Positions 14,442 to 21,716 of a stretch of 21,716 nt of DNA are shown here, piece by piece. Source of the stretch: an uncultured Anaerolineaceae bacterium (GTDB lineage Bacteria > Chloroflexota > Anaerolineae > Anaerolineales > Anaerolineaceae); the NCBI GenBank assembly GCA_937920255.1, contig CALDSL010000347.1:1-21716 (forward strand), given 5' to 3'. The position numbers and the translations under genes were made by a program. Within the stretch, counting starts at the first letter, position 1, and the number at the start of each line of letters is the position of its first letter. The notes beneath the pieces were generated by a model. The model was not told the origin of the DNA and ran no database searches. It saw nothing but the letters and a program-made list of their open reading frames with translations.

Positions 14442-16166
14442 ATGACGACTTCTCTGATTGACGCCCAATCTGTACTGGCAGTGGATATTGGTTCGGTGCA
14501 TACCCGCGCCGTGCTGTTCGACGTGGTGGACGGAGTGTATCATTTCATCGCCTCGGGCATCATGCCGACTACCATCGACGCGCCGTACAACGACGCGCGC
14601 GAAGGCATCCTGCTGGCCGTCAAGCGCCTGGAGGAGATCACCGGGCGAATTTTGCTGGACCCCAATGCCTTCCTGGTGATTCCGTCGCAGAGCGATGGTT
14701 CGGGCGCCGACCGCCTGGTGGTGACGTACTCTGCCGGGCCGGAACTGCGCCTGGTGACCACCGGTCTTCTGCCGGATGTCTCGCTCGATTCGGCGCAGCG
14801 GCTGGCGGCGGCATCCTACGGCCAGGTGGTGGAGAGCATCAGCCTCAACGACCGCCGCCCGGCGGAAGCGCAACTGGACGCGATTATCCGCGCGCGGCCG
14901 GACGTGATGATCCTGGTGGGCGGCAGCGAGCGCGGCGCGACCCGCTCGGTGATGAAGATGGTGGAATTGACCGCCATCGCCTGCCGGCTGCTGCCGCGCG
15001 AGCAGCGCCCGCAGGTGCTGTACGCCGGCAACCAGGCCATCGCCGATAAGGTGAAGGAATCTCTGGAGAAATTGACCAATGTCACCACCGCCAGCAATGT
15101 GCGCCCCAGCGTGGACAGCGAAGATCTACGCCCGGCGCAGGATGCGCTGGCCCAGGTGACCACCCAGGTGCGCGTGCAGCAAATTGGTGGCATGCATTCG
15201 CTCTCCACCATGTCGGCAGCCGGGCCAATGCCCACGGCCCAGGCGTTTGGACGCATGACGCGCTTCCTCAGCCTGCGCAGCCCCAACCGCGGCGTGCTGG
15301 GCGTCGACCTGGGCGGATCGGCGGCGATCTTTGCCGCGGCGCTGAACGGCAAGCTGGCGCTCAATGTGCTGCGGCCGTTTGGCATGGGCAGTGGCATCCT
15401 GCCGGTATTGCAGTCTGGCAAGCTGGATGACATTGCCCAATGGCTGCCGATGCACGTGGCCGAAAATGTGGTCGAAGAAACGCTGTGGCAGAAGAGCCTG
15501 TTCCCCGCCAGCCTGCCGCTGACCGGCGAGAGTTTGGCCATCGCGCAGGGGGCGGCGCGCCAGGCGCTGCGCTATGGGATGCAGCAGTTGGCCGCGCGCT
15601 GGCCCGGGCTGCCCGCCCGCTTTGACACGATTGTGGCCGCGGGCGCGGTGTTCACCGGGGCCGCCAGCTACGGCCAGGCGCTGCTGATGCTGCTGGACGG
15701 CCTGCAGCCGCAGGGCGTGACCAACCTGTACCTCGACCAGAACGGGCTGCTGCCCGGGATGGGCGCGGCGGCCGAGTTCAACCCGCTGCTGCCGGTGCAG
15801 GTGTTGGACAGTGGCGCGCTGCTGCACCTGGGCACAGTGATTACCCCGGTCAGCACGGCCAAGTACGGCACCAGCATTCTCAAAGTCGGGCTGGATTACG
15901 GCGACGGCAACGTTTCGCAGGTCGAGATCAAGCAGGGCACGCTGACCGTGCTGCCGGTGCGCCTCGGGCAGAAGGTCGATGTTATTTGCCAGCCGCTGCG
16001 CAAGGTGGAGATCGGCGCGCGCGGCAAAGACGGCAGCTACCAGTATTCGCTCACCGGCGGCGCCTGCGGCGTGGCGATCGATGCCCGCGGCCGCCCGCTG
16101 GCGCTTCCGCCCGACGCTCCCCGGCGGCGGGAGATGCTCAAGAAATGGTCGCTGGCGCTCAGCTAG
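14442..16166 (+). CDS. Glutamate mutase L (MutL/GlmL)-like ASKHA ATPase
   Basis: The 574-residue protein begins with an actin/Hsp70-type phosphate motif, VLAVDIGSVHTRAVLFD (about 12-28). A second, similar motif, GVLGVDLGGSAAIFAA, lies near 285, and TIVAAGAVFTGA near 397 resembles an adenosine-contacting glycine loop. This layout fits the GlmL family, named for the reactivating or chaperone-like component encoded with B12-dependent glutamate mutase. No mutase subunit genes lie nearby; instead it sits between envelope proteins, so it is probably a repurposed ATPase of a membrane complex, in the way PilM and FtsA serve theirs. That parallel is mine. The C-terminal part (after about 465) is beta-rich and less typical. 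It starts nine bases after the preceding stop. Confidence 0.85.
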   Translation: MTTSLIDAQSVLAVDIGSVHTRAVLFDVVDGVYHFIASGIMPTTIDAPYNDAREGILLAVKRLEEITGRILLDPNAFLVIPSQSDGSGADRLVVTYSAGPELRLVTTGLLPDVSLDSAQRLAAASYGQVVESISLNDRRPAEAQLDAIIRARPDVMILVGGSERGATRSVMKMVELTAIACRLLPREQRPQVLYAGNQAIADKVKESLEKLTNVTTASNVRPSVDSEDLRPAQDALAQVTTQVRVQQIGGMHSLSTMSAAGPMPTAQAFGRMTRFLSLRSPNRGVLGVDLGGSAAIFAAALNGKLALNVLRPFGMGSGILPVLQSGKLDDIAQWLPMHVAENVVEETLWQKSLFPASLPLTGESLAIAQGAARQALRYGMQQLAARWPGLPARFDTIVAAGAVFTGAASYGQALLMLLDGLQPQGVTNLYLDQNGLLPGMGAAAEFNPLLPVQVLDSGALLHLGTVITPVSTAKYGTSILKVGLDYGDGNVSQVEIKQGTLTVLPVRLGQKVDVICQPLRKVEIGARGKDGSYQYSLTGGACGVAIDARGRPLALPPDAPRRREMLKKWSLALS

Positions 16167-16189
16167 CGGGAATCACAGGATAAAACGCC

Positions 16190-17245
16190 ATGCCTGCACC
16201 CGTATCCCACATGCTTCCCCTCACCACCGTCCGCCGGGCGCGCTTGCTCCAAAACCCGGGGCGCGTGCTGGTGCGCACCGGCCAGATGGTGACCGCCACC
16301 GACGTGATCGCCGAGACCTACCTGCCCGAGCACCACTACCTGCTGGATGTGCGCCGCACGCTGGGTATTTCCTCGGTCAACAAAGCCGCCGGCCTGATCC
16401 AGCGCCGTGAGGGCGAGAAGGTGCAGAAAGGCGACGTGATCGCCGAGACCGGCGGGCTGTTCTCGCGTGTCATCCGCGCCCCGCAGGATGGGGTGGTGGT
16501 TTCGGTCAACGCCGGCCAGGTGTGGATCGAAGCGCTGGGCGAGCCGTTCAAGCTGCGCGCCGGTATGCCCGGCACAGTGACGGATGTGATCGCCGACCGT
16601 GGGGCGATACTGGAAACCAGCGCGGCGCTGGTGCAGGGCGTTTGGGGCAACGGCCTGATCGACCTGGGCGTGCTGCTCTCGCTGGCGCGCACCCCCGACG
16701 ATGAACTCACCCGCGACCGGCTGGATGTTTCCATGCGCGGCGCGGTGGTGCTGGGCGGCTACTGTGACAAGCCGGATGTGCTCAAAGCTGCCGCCGATTT
16801 GCAACTGCGCGGGCTGGTGCTGGCCGGCATCAACCCCAATATTCTGCGCGCGGCTGCCGCGCTCAAGTTCCCGCTGATTGTGATCGAGGGCTTTGGGCGA
16901 ATTCCGTTCAACCCCACTGCCTACCGCCTGCTGACCAGTAACGAAAAACGCGACGCGGCGCTCAACGCCGCCGCGTGGGACGCCTACACCGGCGAGCGCC
17001 CCGAAGTGGTCATTCCGCTGCCCGCCGCGGGCGGCGACCCGGCCCCCGACACGCTGGAATTCTCCGCCGGGCAGAACGTGCGGCTGCACGGCGCCCCCTA
17101 CCTGGGGCAAACCGGTACGATCATTGCGCTGCGCGGCGGCAGCGCGGCCCTGCAGAACGGGCTGCGCGCCCCCGCGGCGGATATCCGCCTGGAAAACGGC
17201 GAACGCGTCCTGATCCCATTGGCCAATCTGGACGTGCTGGAATAA
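16190..17245 (+). CDS. Barrel-sandwich-hybrid protein with a C-terminal KOW-like segment
   Basis: The 351-residue soluble product has two half-motifs of the biotinyl/lipoyl or RnfC-like fold: TGQMVTATDVIAE (30-42) and GEKVQKGDVIAETGGLFSRV (75-94), followed by IRAPQDGVVVSV. There is no M-K-M lysine, so it is probably not a lipoyl or biotin carrier. The centre (about 180-265) looks like an alpha/beta domain (RGAVVLGGYCDKPDVLKAAA and LRGLVLAGINPNILR). The C-terminus (about 297-349) has a KOW-like beta segment, RLHGAPYLGQTGTIIAL. I do not know a named family for the whole. It lies 23 bases after the ATPase gene in the operon, so it may be the ATPase's soluble partner, linking it to the membrane proteins. 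Confidence 0.75.
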   Translation: MPAPVSHMLPLTTVRRARLLQNPGRVLVRTGQMVTATDVIAETYLPEHHYLLDVRRTLGISSVNKAAGLIQRREGEKVQKGDVIAETGGLFSRVIRAPQDGVVVSVNAGQVWIEALGEPFKLRAGMPGTVTDVIADRGAILETSAALVQGVWGNGLIDLGVLLSLARTPDDELTRDRLDVSMRGAVVLGGYCDKPDVLKAAADLQLRGLVLAGINPNILRAAAALKFPLIVIEGFGRIPFNPTAYRLLTSNEKRDAALNAAAWDAYTGERPEVVIPLPAAGGDPAPDTLEFSAGQNVRLHGAPYLGQTGTIIALRGGSAALQNGLRAPAADIRLENGERVLIPLANLDVLE

Positions 17246-17278
17246 TCATCACAACGGTCAACACGAAAAGAGGCTAGC

Positions 17279-17995
17279 ATGACAGACCAAAACGACGACA
17301 TCAACTTTGAGCCATTCGAACCCGGCGAAGATTATCAGGGTGAGCCAGGCGAGAACGCACCCCCTGCTGCCGCGAGCGGCAACAACCGCAATTTCCTGAT
17401 CGCGGCCGGGATCATTGGCGGCGTGTTTCTCATCGGCCTGATCGTGATGGGCATTATGGCGGCCAGCATTCTGCCACAGCGCCAGGCGGCGTTGCGCGCC
17501 CAGCAGGAGCTGGTGGAGCAGCAGAACATGGCCACGGCCGAAGCCGCCACGCAGGAAGCGTTCGCTTACGCCCAGGCGCAACTTCCGTCGCCGACCGTAC
17601 CGCCGACTGCCACGCTGCCCCCGCCCACCAACACCCCGGTAGTTGTGGTGGATACGCCCACGCCCGAACCGCCTCCGGCGGAGAATAAGGCCGAAATGCC
17701 CGCGCCCGCGGTGCAGACCGAAATGGCTGCAACCCAGGCGGCCGGCGGCGGCCAGGTGGCCACGCTGGCCCCCGGCGCGGCGCGCACCGCCACCCTGGCC
17801 GTGCTGCTGACCCAGGTGGCGGCCGGCAACCAGACCGCCCAACCGGCGGCTGGCGGTGGTGTGGCTGCCACGTCCACCGCGCTGCCATCCACCGGCTTCG
17901 CGGATGAGGTGGGCCTGCCCGGGTTGTTCGCCGCGGCGATGGGCCTGCTGGTTCTCATTCTGCTGGCCCGCAGCCTGCGCCTGACCACGCGCTAA
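17279..17995 (+). CDS. Two-helix surface protein with C-terminal LPSTG sorting-like signal
   Basis: The 238-residue protein has an acidic N-terminus, a transmembrane helix at about 40-63 and a Gln/Ala-rich coiled segment (QRQAALRAQQELVEQQNM). A Pro/Thr-rich stretch (PTVPPTATLPPPTNTP) and an Ala-rich region follow. The C-terminus reads LPSTGF (202-207), a short acidic spacer, a hydrophobic helix and a basic tail. This order (LPxTG, helix, Arg) is the classical sortase or exosortase-like sorting signal, but the N-terminus is an anchor rather than a cleavable signal peptide. No sortase gene is in the window. It is the last gene of the operon, followed by an intrinsic terminator, and may be the outward-facing stalk of the complex. 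Confidence 0.8.
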   Translation: MTDQNDDINFEPFEPGEDYQGEPGENAPPAAASGNNRNFLIAAGIIGGVFLIGLIVMGIMAASILPQRQAALRAQQELVEQQNMATAEAATQEAFAYAQAQLPSPTVPPTATLPPPTNTPVVVVDTPTPEPPPAENKAEMPAPAVQTEMAATQAAGGGQVATLAPGAARTATLAVLLTQVAAGNQTAQPAAGGGVAATSTALPSTGFADEVGLPGLFAAAMGLLVLILLARSLRLTTR

Positions 17996-18020
17996 ACGGG
18001 CCTCCGCGCTACGCCTCTTT

Positions 18021-18064
18021 ACGCCCCTCTCTCCGTTTTGGGTGGAGGAGAGCGGGGCGTTTTT
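18021..18064 (+). terminator. Intrinsic terminator of the eight-gene operon
   Basis: Arms 18021-18034 (ACGCCCCTCTCTCC) and 18047-18060 (GGAGAGCGGGGCGT) pair with one mismatch around a 12-base loop. A run of five T follows. It lies 25 bases after the LPSTG gene stop and before the GtrA gene, so it closes the operon. Confidence 0.8.
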
Positions 18065-18128
18065 GCTTGCTTTGGGGTATCATATGAAGACTGCCGTGTT
18101 GGAGGGGGACCACTTCAGCAGAGCGGTT

Positions 18129-18638
18129 ATGAGTGATATCAAACATCCAGAACCCGGTGACAAAGCCCACATGCTGCTGGCATGCCAGGAGGTGAAAACG
18201 CGCCTGCGCTGGTGGCACAAGATCAAGCATGCCAAACCGCTGCGATCGCGGCGGCTGCATTTTGTAGCCGGGCGCTTTCTGCTGGCCGGGCTGGCATCCA
18301 ACATCGTCGACTACAGCCTGTTCCTGCTGGTCCACGGTTGGACGCGCCAGATTTTCATCAGCACCTACGTAGCGCGCGGCGTTTCGATGTGGATCAACTA
18401 CTTCCTCGTGTCGCGGGTGGTGTTCCGCGCCGGGGGGCAAAAGGTTTCGACCTTTCCCCAATACGTGGGGCTGGTGATCCTTTCCGGCTTCATCGTCAGC
18501 GTGTTGATCGGGCAGATCGTGCCGCTGGTGAACGGGCGCATCTTTCTGGCCAAACTGGCAGCCGAGGGTCTGGTGTTCCTGATGAATTTTGCCGTGCAGC
18601 GCTGGCTTATTTTCCGGCGCGCGCGCCGCGCCGGGTGA
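18129..18638 (+). CDS. GtrA-family membrane protein
   Basis: From the ATG at 18129 the product is 169 residues with a basic N-terminus and four helices. Typical GtrA features are visible: LHFVAGRFLLAGLASNIVDY in helix one, the VARGVSMWINYFLVSRVVF region, and EGLVFLMNFAVQRWLIFRR at the end. GtrA proteins are thought to move or hold polyprenyl-linked sugars for cell-surface glycan synthesis. The start is uncertain: ATGs also occur at 18084 and 18171, none with a strong ribosome site. The longest frame, from 18042, begins inside the terminator hairpin and is rejected. The 3' end overlaps the convergent folate gene by 32 bases. No glycosyltransferase lies beside it. Confidence 0.85.
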   Translation: MSDIKHPEPGDKAHMLLACQEVKTRLRWWHKIKHAKPLRSRRLHFVAGRFLLAGLASNIVDYSLFLLVHGWTRQIFISTYVARGVSMWINYFLVSRVVFRAGGQKVSTFPQYVGLVILSGFIVSVLIGQIVPLVNGRIFLAKLAAEGLVFLMNFAVQRWLIFRRARRAG

Positions 18639-19977
18639 TCGCGTCGCTCATGCGCGCCACGCGCGCCATGGCTTCCACGTCGTGCACGCGGATGATATCC
18701 GCGCCGCGCGCGATGCCCACCGCCACGGCCGCCGCGGTGCCTTCCACGCGCTGGTCGGGCGGCAGGTTCAGCGTATAGCCGATGAACGACTTGCGTGACG
18801 GGCCCAGCAGCACCGGGAAACCCAGCGCGTGGATCTCACCCAGCCGGTCAACCAGTTCCAGGCTTTGCTCGACGGTTTTGCCAAACCCCAGGCCGGGGTC
18901 GAGGATGATACGCTCGTCGGCGACGCCTGCGGCGCGCGCCAGGGACACGCTGTCCATCAGCTCGCGCTTGACGTCTTCCAGCAGGTTGTCATACTCCACG
19001 CCCACGTAGCGGCCGCCCAGCCGTTCCTGTAGCTCGGCGCTGCTGGGCTTCAGGCGGTTGTGCATCAGGATCAGCGGAGCGCGCGTGCGGGCGGCCAGGG
19101 CGGCCATGCCCGGGTCGGCGCGCAGCGCCCAAACGTCGTTGATCCAGTCCGCGCCGGCGGCCAGGGCGGCCTCGGCCACCTCGGCTTTGTAGGTGTCGAC
19201 CGACAGGGTGGCGTCGATGCCCTCGTCGATCAGCGCGCGCAGGACGGGCAGAACTCGGCGCAGCTCATCCTCGGCGCTGACCGGGGCCGAACCCGGGCGG
19301 GTGCTCTCGCCGCCGATGTCGAGAATATCGGCGCCGGCCGAAACAAAGCGCCGCGCCTGGGCCAGCGCGGTCGGCAGCACGTCCGACTCGGTCAGCAGGC
19401 CGTCGCCCGAGAAGCTGTCGGGCGTCAGGTTGAGGATGCCCATGATGTAGGTACGGCGGCCCCATTCGAGCGGGAAGGGACGCGGCGGGCGCGGCCGGGC
19501 GGCCAGCGGCACGATGCCCTCGTGGTCGACGCCGCCCAGCAGGTCGCGCACGCTGCGCTCCAGCACCGGGTGGCGCAGGTCAGGGGCCAGGTCGGCCAGC
19601 GGCACCAGCACAAAACCGCGCTCATGCATGCGCGGGTGCGGGATGACCAGTTGCGGCAGGTTGATCACCGCCTCGCCGTACAGCAGAATGTCCAGGTCAA
19701 GCTGGCGCGGGCCGTTTTTGAAGCTGTCTTTGCGTCCCAGGGTTTTTTCCAGTTCCTTGAGATAGGCCAGCAGTTCGAGCGGGGCCAGGTTGGTTTCGGC
19801 CTGCACCACCTGGTTGAGGAACGTGGGCTGGTCGACGTAGCCCCAGGGTGGGGTTTCGTAGATGGGAGAGGCGCGCAGCACCGTCACCGCGGGAGGCAGC
19901 GCGGCCAGCGCCAGGGTCAGGTTTTGCTGGCGGTCGCCCAGGTTGGAGCCGAGCGCAATATATACGGTTTGAGCCAT
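18607..19977 (-). CDS. folKP: Fused HPPK-DHPS (folate biosynthesis)
   Basis: One 456-residue frame joins two consecutive folate enzymes. Residues 1-160 are 6-hydroxymethyl-7,8-dihydropterin pyrophosphokinase: GSNLGDR (10-16) and PRQLDLDILLYG with the catalytic Asp94/Asp96 pair. After a Pro/Arg linker (about 160-173), residues 175-456 are dihydropteroate synthase: MGILNLTPDSFS (179-190), DIGGESTRPG (220-229), SVDTYK (259-264), DPGLGFGKT (360-368), GPSRKSFIG (392-400) and RVHDV (430-434). All key motifs of both enzymes are intact. The product would turn hydroxymethyl-dihydropterin and p-aminobenzoate into dihydropteroate in the cytoplasm. The ATG follows the upstream stop by one base (TAAGATG) with AAGGA ahead, so it is coupled to the thiolase-like gene. 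HPPK-DHPS order is the one known from plants and apicomplexans; in bacteria the two are commonly separate. Confidence 0.95.
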   Translation of the reverse strand: MAQTVYIALGSNLGDRQQNLTLALAALPPAVTVLRASPIYETPPWGYVDQPTFLNQVVQAETNLAPLELLAYLKELEKTLGRKDSFKNGPRQLDLDILLYGEAVINLPQLVIPHPRMHERGFVLVPLADLAPDLRHPVLERSVRDLLGGVDHEGIVPLAARPRPPRPFPLEWGRRTYIMGILNLTPDSFSGDGLLTESDVLPTALAQARRFVSAGADILDIGGESTRPGSAPVSAEDELRRVLPVLRALIDEGIDATLSVDTYKAEVAEAALAAGADWINDVWALRADPGMAALAARTRAPLILMHNRLKPSSAELQERLGGRYVGVEYDNLLEDVKRELMDSVSLARAAGVADERIILDPGLGFGKTVEQSLELVDRLGEIHALGFPVLLGPSRKSFIGYTLNLPPDQRVEGTAAAVAVGIARGADIIRVHDVEAMARVARMSDAITRRGARAGK

Positions 19978-19978
19978 C

Positions 19979-20665
19979 TTATCCTTGCCACCTTTCCACC
20001 ACCGTCACCATACCCGGCCCCTGCGCGGCCAGGCTTACAAGCAAGCCCAGATCGCCGCCGCCGGCGCGCAGCGCGTCGACCAGGCGGTTGCACAGCCCCA
20101 CCGCGCAGCCGGAATTGTCGCCCTCCAGCGAGCGCCAGCCGGCGGGCAGGTAGCCGGGCATGCGCCCGGCGTCGTCGCAGGCGGCCAGCAGGCTGGCGCC
20201 GCTGCTCGACAGGTTGGCCTGCTGGAGCTGGCGCTGCAGGTCGGCCGGCAGGCTTCCCGGCCCGCCGGACTCGGTGATCGAGAACCGCGCGGGCAGCGAT
20301 GCGGAGGGCGTTAGCCCGCGCGTTGCCGCGGCCTCTTCCGAGCACAGCACCAGCAGGTGCACCAGGTCTTCCTCTTCTTCGCCCAGCAGCACCAGGCCGC
20401 GCTCGCCGGAGAGGATGGCATGGCTGGCGGCGTGCAACAGGGCGTGATCGAGCAGCGGCAGATCGGCCCAGGTGAAAGCGGAGAGTTTGGCCGGCCAGCG
20501 CGGAGCCGGCCCCGCGCGGCTGCCGCCGGTCAGCCAGTGGATTTCATCGATCCACTCAGGCTGGATGCCGGCGGCGGTCACCCATGCCAGGCTGGCAGCC
20601 GGGAATTCCGCCCGGTCCTGGGGCAGGGAGACGCTTCCGCCGGCGCACCACAACACCTGGGTCAT
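19979..20665 (-). CDS. Degenerate thiolase-fold protein
   Basis: The 228-residue protein reads like a shrunken thiolase or ketoacyl synthase. It has an opening strand and helix, then AAGIQPEWIDEIHWLTG (31-47), which matches the G-x-x-x-x-x-I-D-E-v-x-x-G segment. LLDHALLHAASHAILSG (71-87) with GLVLLG fits the nucleophile-elbow helix. A C-terminal NSGCAVGLCNRLVDALRAGG followed by LGLLVSLAAQGPG resembles the last strand and glycine loop of the fold. The position where the active-site Cys should precede the helix is occupied by Leu/Asp, and the catalytic His motifs are missing. About half the usual 390 residues are present. I infer a non-catalytic homologue; its role with homoserine dehydrogenase and folate genes is unknown. 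It starts three bases after the homoserine dehydrogenase stop and is one base from folKP, so all three form one operon. Confidence 0.7.
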   Translation of the reverse strand: MTQVLWCAGGSVSLPQDRAEFPAASLAWVTAAGIQPEWIDEIHWLTGGSRAGPAPRWPAKLSAFTWADLPLLDHALLHAASHAILSGERGLVLLGEEEEDLVHLLVLCSEEAAATRGLTPSASLPARFSITESGGPGSLPADLQRQLQQANLSSSGASLLAACDDAGRMPGYLPAGWRSLEGDNSGCAVGLCNRLVDALRAGGGDLGLLVSLAAQGPGMVTVVERWQG

Positions 20666-20668
20666 GCG

Positions 20669-21700
20669 TTACGCGCCTCGCACCGCGTTGATCATATCGG
20701 CCAGCAGGCCGTAGGCGGTCGTTTCGGGGCCTGAATCGTCTTTGTAAATCCCCAGCCCAGGCTGGATATCCAGGTCAAACTCGACCCCCGAGCCACTGCC
20801 GCGGATGCTATACAGGTGGTCGGCGGCGGGCAGACGCTGCGGGGCCACGCGCGCGCGCACCCCCGCGCCGTCGCGCTCAGCCGAGCACACCAGCTTCCAG
20901 CGCTCGCCGGCTTGCAACGCTTCCTGCACCATCTCACGGGTGATGCCGCGGATGCCGGTGCGGTCCACGTCCTGCGGGGTGATCTTGACACCCATCAGCA
21001 CAGTGGACAGGATGGCAACCTTGATCGACGAATCCCAACCGTCAACGTCGGCGCTGGGATCGGTTTCGGCCAGCCCCACCTGCTGGCAGTAGCGCAGCGC
21101 CTCTTCGTAGCTCTGGCCGCCTTCCATCATTTCCAGGATCAGGTTGGTGGTGGAATTGAGAATGCCGCGCAGTCGTTGAATATTGGCGGCGGGCAGTGGC
21201 CCACGGAAAGTGGAAAAGATCGGCGCGCCGTCCATGACGGTGGATTCATACAGGAAGCGCCGCCCCTGGCGCGCGGCCAGTTCGGTCAGCTCGCGGTAGG
21301 CGTGCGCCACCGGGCCTTTGTTGGCGGTGATGGCGTGCATCCCGCCCTCCAGCGCCGTACGGATGTGGTCGACGGCGGGCTGGCCGGTGTCACGATTGAC
21401 CGGCGAGTTCTCGAACATCACCTGAGCCGGCACGGCGCGAACGAAAGCCACGCCATCAGCCGGGGCGGATACGATTGACAGGCTGTCCAGCGTCTGCCCG
21501 GCCTGCACCAGCGCCAGCGCGCGCTCCAGGTCCAGCCCGGCGGGGTCGATTGCCGCGCCGTGCCGCCCGGTGGCAATGCCGGTGACGCGGTAGGTGATGC
21601 CGTATTTCTGCTCGACTTCCGCGCGCTTTTGCATCAGCAGCACCGCCAGCGCGCGGCCAACATTACCAAAACCGATCAAAGCCAGGTCCACATGGGTCAT
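20669..21700 (-). CDS. hom: Homoserine dehydrogenase
   Basis: The 343-residue enzyme reduces aspartate semialdehyde to homoserine for threonine and methionine synthesis. The N-terminal Rossmann motif GFGNVG (10-15) binds NAD(P). HAITANKGPVAH (122-133) is the conserved N-K segment. RGILNSTTNLIL (178-189) is the hinge and substrate motif, with Ser in place of the usual Gly. DPSADVDGWDSSIK (214-227) carries the catalytic Asp218 and Lys227. The short length and absence of a C-terminal ACT domain suggest a form not inhibited by threonine through ACT. TGGAGA at good spacing precedes the ATG. It leads the minus-strand operon with the thiolase-like gene and folKP. Confidence 0.92.
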   Translation of the reverse strand: MTHVDLALIGFGNVGRALAVLLMQKRAEVEQKYGITYRVTGIATGRHGAAIDPAGLDLERALALVQAGQTLDSLSIVSAPADGVAFVRAVPAQVMFENSPVNRDTGQPAVDHIRTALEGGMHAITANKGPVAHAYRELTELAARQGRRFLYESTVMDGAPIFSTFRGPLPAANIQRLRGILNSTTNLILEMMEGGQSYEEALRYCQQVGLAETDPSADVDGWDSSIKVAILSTVLMGVKITPQDVDRTGIRGITREMVQEALQAGERWKLVCSAERDGAGVRARVAPQRLPAADHLYSIRGSGSGVEFDLDIQPGLGIYKDDSGPETTAYGLLADMINAVRGA

Positions 21701-21716
21701 GGGGTTGTCTCCAGAG

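Noticed and set aside
14442..16166. Annotating a glutamate fermentation locus from the GlmL-like protein
   Set aside because: No mutase subunits, methylaspartate lyase or B12 enzymes are encoded in the window.
18042..18128. Longest possible start of the GtrA gene
   Set aside because: The first in-frame start lies inside the terminator hairpin and the added residues do not belong to the family.

Overview
The window looks like a fragment of a high-GC Chloroflexota genome, most likely of the Anaerolineae type. The basis is gene content: a DUF6754 protein, a glutamate-mutase-L-like ATPase outside a mutase locus, zinc-ribbon proteins with repeated Asp-Trp-Leu motifs, a MalT-like STAND regulator ending in a SARP/BTAD module, and a DUF5317 membrane protein. 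This assignment is from recognition of families, not from a search. No rRNA, tRNA, CRISPR array or insertion sequence was seen.

Layout. Bases 1-80 hold the start of a minus-strand gene that runs off the window. At 175-1861 a C45-family autoproteolytic hydrolase (minus) and a VOC/glyoxalase-fold protein (plus) diverge from a near-symmetrical promoter/operator. A perfect 23-bp hairpin then separates the VOC gene from a convergent minus-strand block. That block (8197 down to 1925) reads, in transcription order: a 1081-residue STAND/TPR/SARP regulator; a 44-residue single-helix peptide gene preceded by direct repeats laid out like SARP operators; a DUF5317 membrane protein; a 92-residue protein resembling NHLP/Nif11-type leader proteins, coupled to DUF5317 by an ATGA overlap; and a GAF-GAF-HD-GYP protein. 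I consider this block the best candidate for an undescribed system: an ATP-dependent sensor-regulator controlling a small membrane or exported peptide and its partners, with a cyclic-di-GMP-type hydrolase alongside.

Bases 8336-9505 hold a small conserved-looking hypothetical (minus) and a PIG-L deacetylase (plus). The 3' end of the PIG-L gene runs into a 91-base imperfect palindrome. A near-consensus promoter at 9676-9704 (TTGACA, 17 bp, TACTAT) then starts a tightly packed plus-strand operon of eight genes up to a good intrinsic terminator at 18021-18064. The operon encodes a small soluble protein, DUF6754, a six-helix membrane protein, a zinc-ribbon/DWL-repeat/extracytoplasmic-domain protein, a second six-helix membrane protein, a MutL-like ASKHA ATPase, a barrel-sandwich-hybrid/KOW-like protein, and a two-helix protein with a C-terminal LPSTG sorting-like signal. 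It looks like one uncharacterised envelope complex, and is the second candidate for a new system.

The right end holds housekeeping genes: a GtrA-family membrane protein (plus) that overlaps tail-to-tail with a fused HPPK-DHPS folate gene (minus). The fused gene is preceded in its operon by a degenerate thiolase-fold protein and by homoserine dehydrogenase.
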